Assembly (NCBI GenBank): GCA_020438355.1
Contig: JAGQUT010000010.1
Location: forward strand, 1-64,000
Origin: Solirubrobacterales bacterium
GTDB lineage: Bacteria > Actinomycetota > Thermoleophilia > Solirubrobacterales > 70-9
Reading direction: 5' to 3'
DNA length: 64,000 bases
How positions within the stretch are numbered: the stretch's first letter is position 1; each line of letters begins with the position of its first letter. Below the pieces are notes generated by a model. That model was given only the letters and a program-made list of their open reading frames with translations, had not been told where the DNA came from and did no database searches. The translations under genes and the position numbers were made by a program. Shown one piece after another: positions 8,329 through 16,749 of the stretch.

Positions 8329-8787
8329 ATGAGCTCTCCTGCGGATCAAGGATCCGAGCCGGTTGGCCACCTGACCGGCAAATGCGCCTGCGGAAAAGTC
8401 TCCTTCGAGGTCAACCAGCCCCTGATCGGAGCCGCGTACTGCTACTGCAAGCGCTGTCAGAGGCGTACCGGGACCGGCGTGTCCGTCACGGGCCTGACCC
8501 AGCCAGGCTCCTTCACGATCACCGAGGGTGTCGAATCAGTCCACGGTTACGAACCGGGTGACGGCGGATTCGACAAGTACTTCTGCGAGGAATGCGGAGG
8601 CCATCTCTACACCAGCCATCCGGAGAACCCGGACATCCTGGCGATCAGGATGGGGGCGCTGGACCAGGACCCGGGAATCAGGCCGCTGGCCCATCAGTTC
8701 ACCGACTACGCAGCACCCTGGTTCCCGGTCCCGGACGACGACCTCCCTAAGTTCCCGGAACGCCTTGACTGGAGCCAGGTTCTCTGA
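8329..8787 (+). CDS. GFA / CENP-V family zinc-binding protein
   Basis: A 152-aa protein of the glutathione-dependent-formaldehyde-activating (GFA) fold. Zinc-binding cysteines appear in the family order: CACGKVSFE, CYCKRCQRRTG and CEECGGHL. The family is broad and many members have no proven enzyme activity. I chose ATG 8329 over an in-frame upstream ATG at 8257, because the latter would overlap the acylase leader and the added residues look non-coding. TATGGT lies 6 nt before the ATG with no Shine-Dalgarno, a leaderless pattern. The 3' end overlaps the convergent SRPBCC gene by 41 bp. Confidence 0.85.
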   Translation: MSSPADQGSEPVGHLTGKCACGKVSFEVNQPLIGAAYCYCKRCQRRTGTGVSVTGLTQPGSFTITEGVESVHGYEPGDGGFDKYFCEECGGHLYTSHPENPDILAIRMGALDQDPGIRPLAHQFTDYAAPWFPVPDDDLPKFPERLDWSQVL

Positions 8788-9265
8788 GTAGCGCATCGAG
8801 TTTGGCGTAACCCTCGTTGACGCCGGTCTCCATGCCGGACTGAAGCAGTCCGTCCCGGTGCTCCTTCGCTTCGAACGTGGTGAGGGTGACGAGGCGGGTC
8901 TGGCCTCCTTCGATCGGAATCAGGTCGAGCCGGTCGATCGAGGGCGGCGGCTGTGGTTCCATCACGAAGCTGAATGTCTGGACGATCAGGTTCGGCTCCT
9001 CGACCTCCAGGAACTCGCCGAAGAAGATGTATTCATTTCCGCCCGGGTCGCGGTGGATGTATCGGTACTTCCCGCCTGGCCGGACGTCGTACTCCTCCAC
9101 GGTCATCTCCAGCTCGTCCGGTCCCATCCATTGCACCAGTAGCTCAGGGTCGACCCAGTACTGGAAGACGACCTCGGGAGGGGCGTCGAGGATTCGCTCG
9201 GTCCGAATCTCGAGGTCGCTTGGTGTGGTCACCAACGTCTTGTGAAGTTCTGTCAGCTCGCTCAT
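8747..9265 (-). CDS. SRPBCC / AHSA1-type START-like domain protein
   Basis: A 172-aa member of the SRPBCC superfamily. The AHSA1 pattern is clear: RTERILDAPPEVVFQYWVDPELLVQWMGP, then the RPGGKYRY strand and TLTTFEAKEHRDGLLQSGME. Such proteins bind hydrophobic ligands in a helix-grip pocket; many are paired with ArsR regulators in actinobacteria. Here the ATG overlaps the stop of the upstream ArsR gene by 4 bp, giving the typical coupled ArsR-SRPBCC pair. The ligand is unknown. Confidence 0.85.
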   Translation of the reverse strand: MSELTELHKTLVTTPSDLEIRTERILDAPPEVVFQYWVDPELLVQWMGPDELEMTVEEYDVRPGGKYRYIHRDPGGNEYIFFGEFLEVEEPNLIVQTFSFVMEPQPPPSIDRLDLIPIEGGQTRLVTLTTFEAKEHRDGLLQSGMETGVNEGYAKLDALLREPGSSQGVPGT

Positions 9266-9615
9266 CCATTTTCCTCCTGCTTGTGTTTGTCGATCAGGTT
9301 CTCCAGCCGGTTCAGTTGCTGGTGACGTCGGCGCCTGAACTCGTCAAGCCAGAACGCTGCCTCATCGAATCCTTCGTAGCTGAGTTCGCACCACCGGGTT
9401 CTGCCCCGCTTGTCCGTGACCACCAGTTCTGCTTCCTCAAGTACGCGGACGTGCTTTCGCGCCCCGGTCAGCGTGATTCCCGTGGAGCTCGCGAGTTCCG
9501 TTATCGAGGCTCCCCCTCGCCCGAGCTGCTCGACCATCGCCATCCGGGCGGGGTCGGCGAGGGCGGAGAACTTGTCCGCCGCAGCCCTGGAAGCGCTGTT
9601 CAAATACTGAACCAT
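9262..9615 (-). CDS. ArsR-family winged-helix repressor
   Basis: A 117-aa ArsR/SmtB-fold regulator with the recognition region SITELASSTGITLTGARKHVRVLEEAELV. No cysteine pair typical of arsenic or metal sensors is visible, so it probably responds to a non-metal signal, as do other ArsR proteins paired with SRPBCC genes. A GTG at 9624 is in frame, but it overlaps the last bases of a near-consensus -10 box, so I chose ATG 9615, which lies 7 nt after TATAGT and would be the 5' end of the mRNA. Likely autoregulated through the palindrome at the start site. Confidence 0.85.
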   Translation of the reverse strand: MVQYLNSASRAAADKFSALADPARMAMVEQLGRGGASITELASSTGITLTGARKHVRVLEEAELVVTDKRGRTRWCELSYEGFDEAAFWLDEFRRRRHQQLNRLENLIDKHKQEENG

Positions 9616-9650
9616 TTGGTTCACTATACAGGCGAACTGAGATCCGTCAA
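9608..9650 (-). promoter_or_regulatory. Promoter and palindromic operator of the arsR-SRPBCC operon
   Basis: On the minus strand, TTGACG (9650-9645) and TATAGT (9628-9623) form a -35/-10 pair with a 16-bp spacer. Immediately after it, TGAACCAAATGGTTCA (9623-9608) is a perfect palindrome with 7-bp arms and a 2-bp centre covering the predicted transcription start and the ATG at 9615. This is a classic arrangement for an autorepressor and implies a leaderless transcript. Confidence 0.7.
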
Positions 9651-9696
9651 GGTTGCGACGCTGATCGTGGCGCCAGCCGACCGGACAAACGGCCGG

Positions 9697-12030
9697 TCAG
9701 CGGGTGTAGGTGACTTCCTGGCTCGCTTCGCGCTTGCTGTTCTGCGGGTAGGGATCCAGTTCGACCGGAGCGGTGGCGATCGCCTGGGTCCGCAGGTCGG
9801 ACCATGTGAGGCCCTCACGGAGCAGCGCGGGAACTCCCAGCGCGGCGGCCGTGGCCATTTCCACGGCCTGCAGGATCACGCCGTAGGCGAGCGCGGCGTC
9901 GGTCGAAACGCCCCATCCCTTGTGAAGCACAAAGACGACGGCCAGCTGGAAGACACCGATGTTGGACGGCGTCGCGGGCACGATGGCGGTGACGTTCACC
10001 GCCAGCAGAACGGCCGCGGAAGCGGCGAGCCCGGCCTGGCTTTCGAGGCCGAGAGCGAACATGAGAGCCCAGCAGGAGAGCAGCTGGATAACCCAGGCAA
10101 ACAGCTGAAGGGCAACCGCCGGAGCGCCGTTCCGGGGGTGGCGAAAGACCGTCAGTCCGCGACGGACCTGGAGCATTACCGAGTGAACGACCGCTCCGAT
10201 CCGCGCTATCCGGCCTTTCCCGCCCTGGCTCTTCAGCAGCGTCGGGGCGGTTATCACCGCGAGGAGCAGGAAGGCAGGAATCATGCTGTAGAGCAGGATC
10301 TGCTTCGTGGCACCGTGGAAGACGGTGTCCATTGCGCTGAGCACGAAAACCCCGAGCAGCAGGATGGCGAGGATGTTCAGCATGGTCTGGGAGACGATCG
10401 TTCCGATCACCACCGGCAGCGTTTCCTTGGCCCGTCCCGTGTGACGGGCAAGACTTATTGCCCTCGCAGGCTCGCCGAGGCGGGCGGGAAGGGTCGCCGA
10501 CATCAGGACCCCGATCATCGTGGCCGAAGCGAAGTCCCTTCTCTTGAGACCCGAGTGGGGCAATGCGGACTTCGCGATGAAGAACCACGACCAGGCGCGG
10601 AAGAAGAGCGAAGAGGCCATGAGCGCCAGCGCCACAAGCACCCACGAAATGTCCGAGCGGACAAGCTTGTCGGCGACCTGGTCGACCCCGATCTTCTGCG
10701 CGGCAATTGCTGTCAGACCCAGTCCGAAAAGCGCAACCATTCCCAGGGCGGCCTTGCGGAGCCAGCTGCGGCCACCGGCACCCTTTGGAGCGGGCGGGTC
10801 CAGAGAGGGAAGCTTTACGGCCGGAGCCCAGGGCAGGCCGTCAGAGGGCGTGATGCCGAAGCGCCGCCTCGCCCTGTCGACCGACTCCTCGGGCTCGGGA
10901 ACTTCAATGGCCCTCTCGTAGACCTCGGTCACCTGGTCGGCGACGTTCTGCCAGGAGTACCTCTGGGCACTTTCCCTCGCAGCCTCCCCCATCCTGGCCA
11001 GCCGTTCAGGCTCATGGTGGGCTCGCTGGAGTTCCTCGGCAAGAGCCTGGGGGTCTGCCGGGGGCACGAGGACCCCGTCGTGGTGGTTTGTCACCACGTC
11101 GCTGTAACCGGCTATTCCGGAGGCGATAACCGGTGTGCCGACCGCGAAGGCTTCCGTGAGGATCATCCCGAACGACTCGCCCGAGAGGGAAGGTGCGACC
11201 AGAACGTCCGCGTCGTGAAGTTGCTGCCAGAGCTCTTCATTGGACACCCGGCCGAGCAGATCAAGGTGGTCGTTCAGCTCCGGGTGGGCGAGGATCCGCT
11301 GGACATCCGCGGGGTCAGCACCAATTACGGAGAGGCGGGCCGGGACGTGGTCGACCAGGGCGGAGAAGGCCCTGAGAAGCACCGGCAGTCCCTTGCGTTC
11401 GTCGGGCCGGCCAACGAACAGGGCCCGAAGGTGATCGGTCTGCGGTTTCGGACCGGTCGGGGCGGCGTCCACGTCCACCCCGTTCGGGACGATCGTGTAG
11501 TTGCCACCGAACCAGCGTCGCCCGGTCCAGGCCGCGGCCTGAGAGACGGCTATCCGGCCGGAGAGCTTGTTCAGCACCCGACGCGCACCGGCGGCGTTGG
11601 CGAGGAAATTGGGGACGGGCTTGGTCGAGTACGCGTGGAAGGTTCCGACCACCGGCACATCCGAGGAGAGGCAGGTGTCCCAGCCGTTTACCGGAGTCAT
11701 CGGCTCATGCAGATGGACCACGTCGAAGTTGCCCTGCTCGATCGCCCGCCGCGTACGGACGATGCCCTCGGGAAAGACTGGAATGTTCGAAACCGAACCG
11801 TTGGCGTTGATCCCGAAGGTGCGACCAACCGGAATCAGGTAGTCCGGAATTTCGCGATCCTCCGCTTCGGCACGATGAAGCACCTTCGAGAGGCGGTCCG
11901 GTGGATCAAAGGGAGCGATCACACGGACGTAGTGGCCCCGGGAGATGTACTCCTCGGCGAGTGACTGGACGTGCCGGTTTACGCCGCCCTGATAAGTCCA
12001 CGAATACGGTGTGACGAGGGCGATTCGCAC
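9697..12030 (-). CDS. GT4 glycosyltransferase fused to a flippase-like (LPG synthase TM / UPF0104) membrane domain
   Basis: A 777-aa two-domain protein. Residues 1-385 form a GT4 GT-B glycosyltransferase resembling phosphatidylinositol mannosyltransferases: HLHEP at 107-111, nucleotide-binding R212/K213 and the retaining E-x7-E pair E285/E293. A Pro-rich linker (about 395-425) leads to a polytopic domain (about 430-735, roughly 7-8 segments) with the ATLPARLGEPAR and PATPSNIGVFQ elements of the flippase-like / MprF N-terminal family. The domains are usually separate genes; a fusion suggests that a lipid is glycosylated and then moved across the membrane by one protein. It lies 42 bp downstream of the polytopic phosphatase-like gene. 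Confidence 0.85.
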   Translation of the reverse strand: MRIALVTPYSWTYQGGVNRHVQSLAEEYISRGHYVRVIAPFDPPDRLSKVLHRAEAEDREIPDYLIPVGRTFGINANGSVSNIPVFPEGIVRTRRAIEQGNFDVVHLHEPMTPVNGWDTCLSSDVPVVGTFHAYSTKPVPNFLANAAGARRVLNKLSGRIAVSQAAAWTGRRWFGGNYTIVPNGVDVDAAPTGPKPQTDHLRALFVGRPDERKGLPVLLRAFSALVDHVPARLSVIGADPADVQRILAHPELNDHLDLLGRVSNEELWQQLHDADVLVAPSLSGESFGMILTEAFAVGTPVIASGIAGYSDVVTNHHDGVLVPPADPQALAEELQRAHHEPERLARMGEAARESAQRYSWQNVADQVTEVYERAIEVPEPEESVDRARRRFGITPSDGLPWAPAVKLPSLDPPAPKGAGGRSWLRKAALGMVALFGLGLTAIAAQKIGVDQVADKLVRSDISWVLVALALMASSLFFRAWSWFFIAKSALPHSGLKRRDFASATMIGVLMSATLPARLGEPARAISLARHTGRAKETLPVVIGTIVSQTMLNILAILLLGVFVLSAMDTVFHGATKQILLYSMIPAFLLLAVITAPTLLKSQGGKGRIARIGAVVHSVMLQVRRGLTVFRHPRNGAPAVALQLFAWVIQLLSCWALMFALGLESQAGLAASAAVLLAVNVTAIVPATPSNIGVFQLAVVFVLHKGWGVSTDAALAYGVILQAVEMATAAALGVPALLREGLTWSDLRTQAIATAPVELDPYPQNSKREASQEVTYTR

Positions 12031-12072
12031 AAAGAGGAAGGATAAAGCAGGGAGCGGAAGCCCGGTTAACCG

Positions 12073-14046
12073 TTAAGGAGCCTTCTTCGAAGTTCTTGAC
12101 GTGGTCCAGGCAAAACCCAGTGCCAGAGCCAGATACAGGGTTCCAACCTGAATGAAAAGTGCCCCCGAATCGTTGGTCAGAGCTCCAACCAGCGAACCGG
12201 CGGCAGCCCCGGCCAACCCGGCCCTGACCATCGGCACGTCGGCGACCCAGCCCAGAACGGTGGTTCTTTTCCAGATCCCGATGCCGATCACTGCCAGAGC
12301 GGCGAGGGTCACCGGCACCCTTGAAACCTTCGTGAAACTCTCGATCGTCGCATCGAGCCGACGACCGATCACGTCGAAGAAAGAGCCCCCCGAACCTCCC
12401 ACGACAGACCTCACGAAGTGGGTCTCGGAACCGGTGATGATGTCCGCCAGGCCGATCAGAAGCAACGCCAGCAGCGCGACTGCCAGCCCGACCCAGGCCA
12501 GCCTCGGACGCCCGACAGCGAAGGAGGCAGCGACCACCGCGGCCACTGGAAAGACGATTGCGGCCCCGACGTCCGCGCCAAACCTGCCGGCAGCGAAGAC
12601 AACGGTGGCAATCAGCCCCAGCCCGAGAAACCAGGCTGCCGAGCGTCGCGGCCCGGTCGCTTTCCAGGCGAGCGCCGCTCCCGTCCCGACCGAGGTCAGG
12701 ATCATCAGGGTCGACTCGAGTTCGTTGCCGATTCCATAGAAGCGGGCACCAAGCCCCGGGTTGGGACCAATCACCGCCCTCGGGGTCAGGGCCGAACCGG
12801 CCAGCATGTCGATGCCATACGGAATGACCGTCAAGGCACAGGCCAGAGCGAGCGACTGCCAGCCGGGGGCGAACCGCATCAGTAGCGCCCCGATCATCAC
12901 CGGCATGATCGTGGCGATGGTCCTCTCCACCGTCAGGGACGGTTCGAGCGCCGCGGTCAGCAGGAGGACCCCCGGCAACAGGACCGTCGAAAGACAGAGC
13001 AGCCGGACGGCCGGCCGGGCGTAGAGGCCCCTCGTAGCCAGGGCTACCAGTCCGGCGATCGCAATCCAGAACATGAGCGGAATCGCGAGGGCGGCTCCGC
13101 GCCGCTTGCCAACCTCCTCGTACCGGCTCTCGAGGTCCGACAGCTGCTCGAGGTCAAGTTCACCGCCTGACTCGATCGGCTGACCGGTCATCAACTTCGG
13201 GGGCCTGATTCCGAAATGACCAAGGATCGTCGGGGCAAGATCCGTTGACAGCACGTAACCCTCGGTCCTGGTGCTGCCGGATTCGAGCATTCCCGAGGTC
13301 CCGGGGCCGGCGATGGCGATCGTCAGCTGACCGCCGGATTCGGCAGGGGGCCTTTCGACGAAAATCTGGAGATCTGCGCTCCGGCGACGTTCGGAGGCTT
13401 CGATCGCACTGTCCAATGGCATCGAAAGGACCGTGACCGGGTCCGGGCATCCCCTGATTGCAGATCGTGAGCCTGGTGAATCCGGCTCGATCATGGAGGC
13501 GGGACCTCCGCAGACCCTTGGAGCCCGGGCGACGACCCCATCCCGCCTGACCACCGACAGCGACGCGGTACCAGCCGACTCCGCGGCCGCCGCGGCCAGC
13601 GCATTTCGGGCAAGAACCGAGGCCAGAAGACCGGGGATCACCGGACTCTCGGTCGATTTCGCGCGGCGGAGTACTTTCTCCCATCCCTGCGCCGATTCTC
13701 CGCCCGGGTACACTCGGTCTAACGGTGTGTCATACGAGGTGTCAAACGCCCTTGCTCCCTGCGACACGTCGAGCCAGGTCTGCTGCGCCGAGACCTCCCC
13801 CAGGCCGGGATTCATGAGCCCGAGAGCGGCGCCCTCAAGGGCTGTCAGATCTTCGGGGCTCGTGCCCTGAGGCAGAACGATGATCGAAACCTGGCCGTGA
13901 TGGCCGGCTGCGGTGTCCTTCACCGACTGATCGGCAGCCTCGGAAAGCGGCGGAGCGAGAGTCCCTCCGGTGCCCAGGGCCAGGAGCGCCAGGAAAGCAA
14001 TTCCTGCAGCCCACGCCCTCCTCCCCGGTATCTTCAGATGCCGCAT
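12073..14046 (-). CDS. Polytopic membrane protein with a phosphatase-superfamily-like extracellular region
   Basis: A 657-aa protein: signal/TM segment (about 11-33), an extracytoplasmic region to about 320, then about ten hydrophobic segments to the end. DLAPTILGHFGIRPP (about 268-282) resembles the C-terminal part of alkaline-phosphatase/sulfatase-fold enzymes, but the metal-binding Asp/His motifs of that fold are not seen, so this part may be degenerate. The membrane half includes RFYGIGNELES and LTNDSGALFIQVG. I do not recognise a named family. It precedes the GT4-flippase gene in what looks like one operon, which suggests a role in envelope glycan or lipid export. Confidence 0.65.
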   Translation of the reverse strand: MRHLKIPGRRAWAAGIAFLALLALGTGGTLAPPLSEAADQSVKDTAAGHHGQVSIIVLPQGTSPEDLTALEGAALGLMNPGLGEVSAQQTWLDVSQGARAFDTSYDTPLDRVYPGGESAQGWEKVLRRAKSTESPVIPGLLASVLARNALAAAAAESAGTASLSVVRRDGVVARAPRVCGGPASMIEPDSPGSRSAIRGCPDPVTVLSMPLDSAIEASERRRSADLQIFVERPPAESGGQLTIAIAGPGTSGMLESGSTRTEGYVLSTDLAPTILGHFGIRPPKLMTGQPIESGGELDLEQLSDLESRYEEVGKRRGAALAIPLMFWIAIAGLVALATRGLYARPAVRLLCLSTVLLPGVLLLTAALEPSLTVERTIATIMPVMIGALLMRFAPGWQSLALACALTVIPYGIDMLAGSALTPRAVIGPNPGLGARFYGIGNELESTLMILTSVGTGAALAWKATGPRRSAAWFLGLGLIATVVFAAGRFGADVGAAIVFPVAAVVAASFAVGRPRLAWVGLAVALLALLLIGLADIITGSETHFVRSVVGGSGGSFFDVIGRRLDATIESFTKVSRVPVTLAALAVIGIGIWKRTTVLGWVADVPMVRAGLAGAAAGSLVGALTNDSGALFIQVGTLYLALALGFAWTTSRTSKKAP

Positions 14047-14968
14047 GACATCCGCAACGATAGGTCAGAGTCCCGTCGCCGTTCCCGAAGTCGAGCACGC
14101 CCGGGTTGGCGAAGTCGAAATCGCCTTCGATGTTCACGGCAACCCGGAAGACCCCGTTCTGCTGGTCATACCGGGCCTGGGCACCCAGATGGTCTACTGG
14201 GATCTGCCGCTGGTCGAGATGCTGACCGACCGCGGTTTCCGGGTCGTGAGGATCGACAACAGGGACAACGGCGCATCAACGATCCTCAGACACAAGGGCA
14301 AGCCGGCCCTGCCGGCGATGATGATGGGCATCCCTCACGGGCTGGCCTACACGCTCAACGACATGGCCGCGGACGCGGTCGGGGTACTGGACCATCTCGG
14401 TGTCGATGGCGCCCACGTGATCGGCTACTCAATGGGCGGAATGATCGCCCAGACCATGGCAATCGACCATCCGGGGCGGGTTCTGTCCCTCACCTCGATG
14501 ATGTCGAGGACCGGATCCCGAACCGACGCTGTACCGGGAGTCCGCGAACTCGCAGCCCTTATGCGAACCAGACCGACCGACAGCCTCGAGAGCTACCTGA
14601 ACGGGATGGAGGCAATTGCGACCGTGATCGGATCACCTGATTTTCCGACCAACAGGGAGCGGCTGCGCCAGATGGCCACGGTCGCATTTCATCGAGGAAT
14701 CAATCTCGCAGGAACCGCCAGGCAGCTCCACGCGATCAACTGCCAGCCGAAGCGCGACCGAGCCCTGGCGCGCCTGGACGTGCCGACCGTCGTTCTTCAC
14801 GGTTCGGCCGACAAGCTTGTTTTCCCACGCGGCGGCAGGTCGACCGCCAGGGCTATCCCCGACGCCGAGCTGAGGATCTACGAGGGAATGGGTCACGACA
14901 TCCCCGAGCAGCTCTGGCCCCAGTTCGTCTACGAGATCGACCGCGTCGCCCAGCGCGCCGGCAAGTAG
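14045..14968 (+). CDS. Alpha/beta hydrolase (lipase/esterase-like)
   Basis: A 307-aa alpha/beta-hydrolase. The nucleophile elbow is GYSMGG; later HGSADKL and GMGHDIP carry the expected acid and histidine. IDNRDNGAS and PGLGTQM resemble proteins annotated as lipase LipV/EstB-like or aclacinomycin methylesterase-like. An in-frame ATG at 13970 exists but lies inside the neighbouring gene, so I chose 14045. This start codon and that of the divergent membrane-protein gene overlap within the tetranucleotide CATG. Confidence 0.8.
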   Translation: MTSATIGQSPVAVPEVEHARVGEVEIAFDVHGNPEDPVLLVIPGLGTQMVYWDLPLVEMLTDRGFRVVRIDNRDNGASTILRHKGKPALPAMMMGIPHGLAYTLNDMAADAVGVLDHLGVDGAHVIGYSMGGMIAQTMAIDHPGRVLSLTSMMSRTGSRTDAVPGVRELAALMRTRPTDSLESYLNGMEAIATVIGSPDFPTNRERLRQMATVAFHRGINLAGTARQLHAINCQPKRDRALARLDVPTVVLHGSADKLVFPRGGRSTARAIPDAELRIYEGMGHDIPEQLWPQFVYEIDRVAQRAGK

Positions 14969-14978
14969 CCGACACCGC

Positions 14979-15010
14979 GGGGCAGCAGGCCTGCGAGCAG
15001 GCCTGCTCCC
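14979..15010. terminator. Hairpin with two copies of a 10-bp palindrome
   Basis: The palindrome GCAGGCCTGC occurs at 14985-14994 and again at 14997-15006. The segment folds as GGG-(GC)-AGCAGGCC against GGCCTGCTCCC. It follows the alpha/beta hydrolase stop and precedes fprA, so it may be an intrinsic terminator without a clear T-tract, or a protein-binding site with two half-turn-spaced copies. Confidence 0.4.
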
Positions 15011-15039
15011 GGCCGTTATTCCTTATGCTGGATGGTCGC

Positions 15040-16470
15040 ATGAGTAACCCAGGCACTCCCGAAAACCCGCTTCGCGTCGCGATCATCGGGGCCGGTCCGT
15101 CCGGCTTCTACGCGGCGGACCAGATCATCAAGGATCCGGAAACCCACGCCCAGGTGGATCTGTTCGATCGCCTGCCCACGCCTTACGGGCTGGTTCGCGG
15201 CGGCGTTGCGCCGGATCACCCCAAGATCAAGTCGGTGACCCGGGTCTACGAACGGACGGCCGCCAAGGAAGGCTTCCGCTTCTTCGGCAACGTGGAGGTC
15301 GGCAGGGACCTGAACGTCGAGGACTTCGAGAAGCACTACCACGCGATCATCTACACCTTCGGGGCCGAAGCCGACCGCGAACTCGGCATCCCGGGCGAGG
15401 ACCTCCCCGGAAGCTTTGCTGCCACCGCCTTCGTCGGCTGGTACAACGCTCACCCCGATTACGCCGACCGGGACTTCAAGCTCGACCAGGCCAAACGGGC
15501 CGTTGTGATCGGAAACGGCAACGTCGCGCTCGACGTCGCCCGGATGCTGGCCCTCGATGATGCTGAGCTGCGCAGGACGGACACCGCCGATCACGCGATT
15601 GAGCTGCTTGACCGCTCCACGATCGAGGAGATCGTCGTGCTTGGCCGCCGCGGGCCCGCCCAGGCCGCATTCACCAACCCTGAAGTCAAGGAACTCGGGG
15701 AACTCGAGGAAGCCGACGTGATCGTCGACCCGGCCGAGGTCGAGCTTGACCCGGCCAGCCAGGCCTGGATCGAATCCGACGAGGCCGACAAGACCGCAAG
15801 GGTCAACGTGGAGATCGTCAAGGAGTACGCCTCTCGCGCACCTTCCGGCAAGCCGAAGCGAATCGTCCTGCGGTTCCTCGCGTCTCCGGTCGAGATCAAG
15901 GGTGGCGACAAGGTCGAATCGATCGTGATCGGCAGGAACGAACTGGTCGAGCAGGACGGTGGCCTTCGCGCCAGAGACACCGGCGAGCGCGAAGAGCTCG
16001 ATTGCGACCTGATCCTCAGGTCGGTCGGCTACACCGGCATCCCGTTGAGGGGAGTTCCCTTCGACGAGCGTCGCGGAACCATTCTCAACGAGCACGGCAG
16101 GGTTCTGGAAAGCCACGGGGGCGACCACCGCACCGGCCATTACACGGCCGGCTGGATCAAGCGCGGGCCTTCCGGAGTTATCGGTACCAACAAGAAGTGC
16201 GCGACCGAGACGGTCCAGCACCTCCTCGAGGACGTGAACAACGGACGGTTGCTCGAGCCGGAATCTCCCGAGCCCGACGCAATCGAGGCACTCCTGGCCG
16301 AGCGCGGCTCCAACTTCGTCACCTTCAGCGGCTGGCAGAAGATCGACGCGGAAGAAGTCGGCCGCGGCGAGCCGCATGGCAGGCCGAGGGTCAAGTTCGT
16401 CCGGATCGATGAAATGCTCGACACGGCCGTCAGGGAGGCCGAAGCCGGCGCTCCGGCGGGAGGCGAGTGA
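15040..16470 (+). CDS. fprA: FprA-type ferredoxin-NADP+ reductase (adrenodoxin reductase family)
   Basis: A 476-aa FAD enzyme that moves electrons between NADPH and ferredoxin. The FAD-binding GAGPSGFYAAD (near residue 18) and PTPYGLVRGGVAPDHP blocks are diagnostic of the adrenodoxin-reductase/FprA family; GNGNVALDVARML is the NADP-binding site, and RGPSGVIGTNKKCA the C-terminal FAD contact. I chose ATG 15040 over in-frame ATG 15025, because the core begins soon after it. Its stop overlaps the ATG of bolA, linking it to Fe-S/redox genes downstream. Confidence 0.92.
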   Translation: MSNPGTPENPLRVAIIGAGPSGFYAADQIIKDPETHAQVDLFDRLPTPYGLVRGGVAPDHPKIKSVTRVYERTAAKEGFRFFGNVEVGRDLNVEDFEKHYHAIIYTFGAEADRELGIPGEDLPGSFAATAFVGWYNAHPDYADRDFKLDQAKRAVVIGNGNVALDVARMLALDDAELRRTDTADHAIELLDRSTIEEIVVLGRRGPAQAAFTNPEVKELGELEEADVIVDPAEVELDPASQAWIESDEADKTARVNVEIVKEYASRAPSGKPKRIVLRFLASPVEIKGGDKVESIVIGRNELVEQDGGLRARDTGEREELDCDLILRSVGYTGIPLRGVPFDERRGTILNEHGRVLESHGGDHRTGHYTAGWIKRGPSGVIGTNKKCATETVQHLLEDVNNGRLLEPESPEPDAIEALLAERGSNFVTFSGWQKIDAEEVGRGEPHGRPRVKFVRIDEMLDTAVREAEAGAPAGGE

Positions 16471-16700
16471 TGGCTGCCGACCTGGAAGAACTCGCAGGGA
16501 TGATCGAAGCGGCGCTGCCGGGCGCCAGCGCGACAGTGATCGACGAAACCGGGACAGGCGACCACCTCCGGGCCGAGGTTTCCGCACCCCAGTTCGAGGG
16601 CAGGAGCCGGATCGACCAGCACCGGATGGTCAAGGCCGCGGTCCGGGAGCGATTCGATGACGGCACGATCCACGCGCTGACGATCAAGATCCTCGACTGA
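16470..16700 (+). CDS. BolA family protein
   Basis: A 76-aa BolA-fold protein. The class signature is in the segment from SRIDQHRMVKAAV to TIHALTIKI, including the conserved histidine regions that coordinate a shared [2Fe-2S] cluster with CGFS glutaredoxins. A monothiol glutaredoxin gene follows 49 bp downstream, matching the common BolA-Grx partnership in Fe-S trafficking. The ATG overlaps the fprA TGA (TGATG). A GTG directly before the ATG is in frame but less likely. Confidence 0.88.
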   Translation: MAADLEELAGMIEAALPGASATVIDETGTGDHLRAEVSAPQFEGRSRIDQHRMVKAAVRERFDDGTIHALTIKILD

Positions 16701-16749
16701 CAGATGCGGCACCCCGGGTCGGGTGAACTCATCGCGTAACATCATTTCC

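Noticed and set aside
8974-11964. Very long plus-strand open frame of nearly 1000 codons
   Set aside because: It is antisense to the GT4-flippase fusion and neighbours. Its product is Arg/Gly/Pro-rich with no recognisable domain, as expected from high-GC antisense frames.
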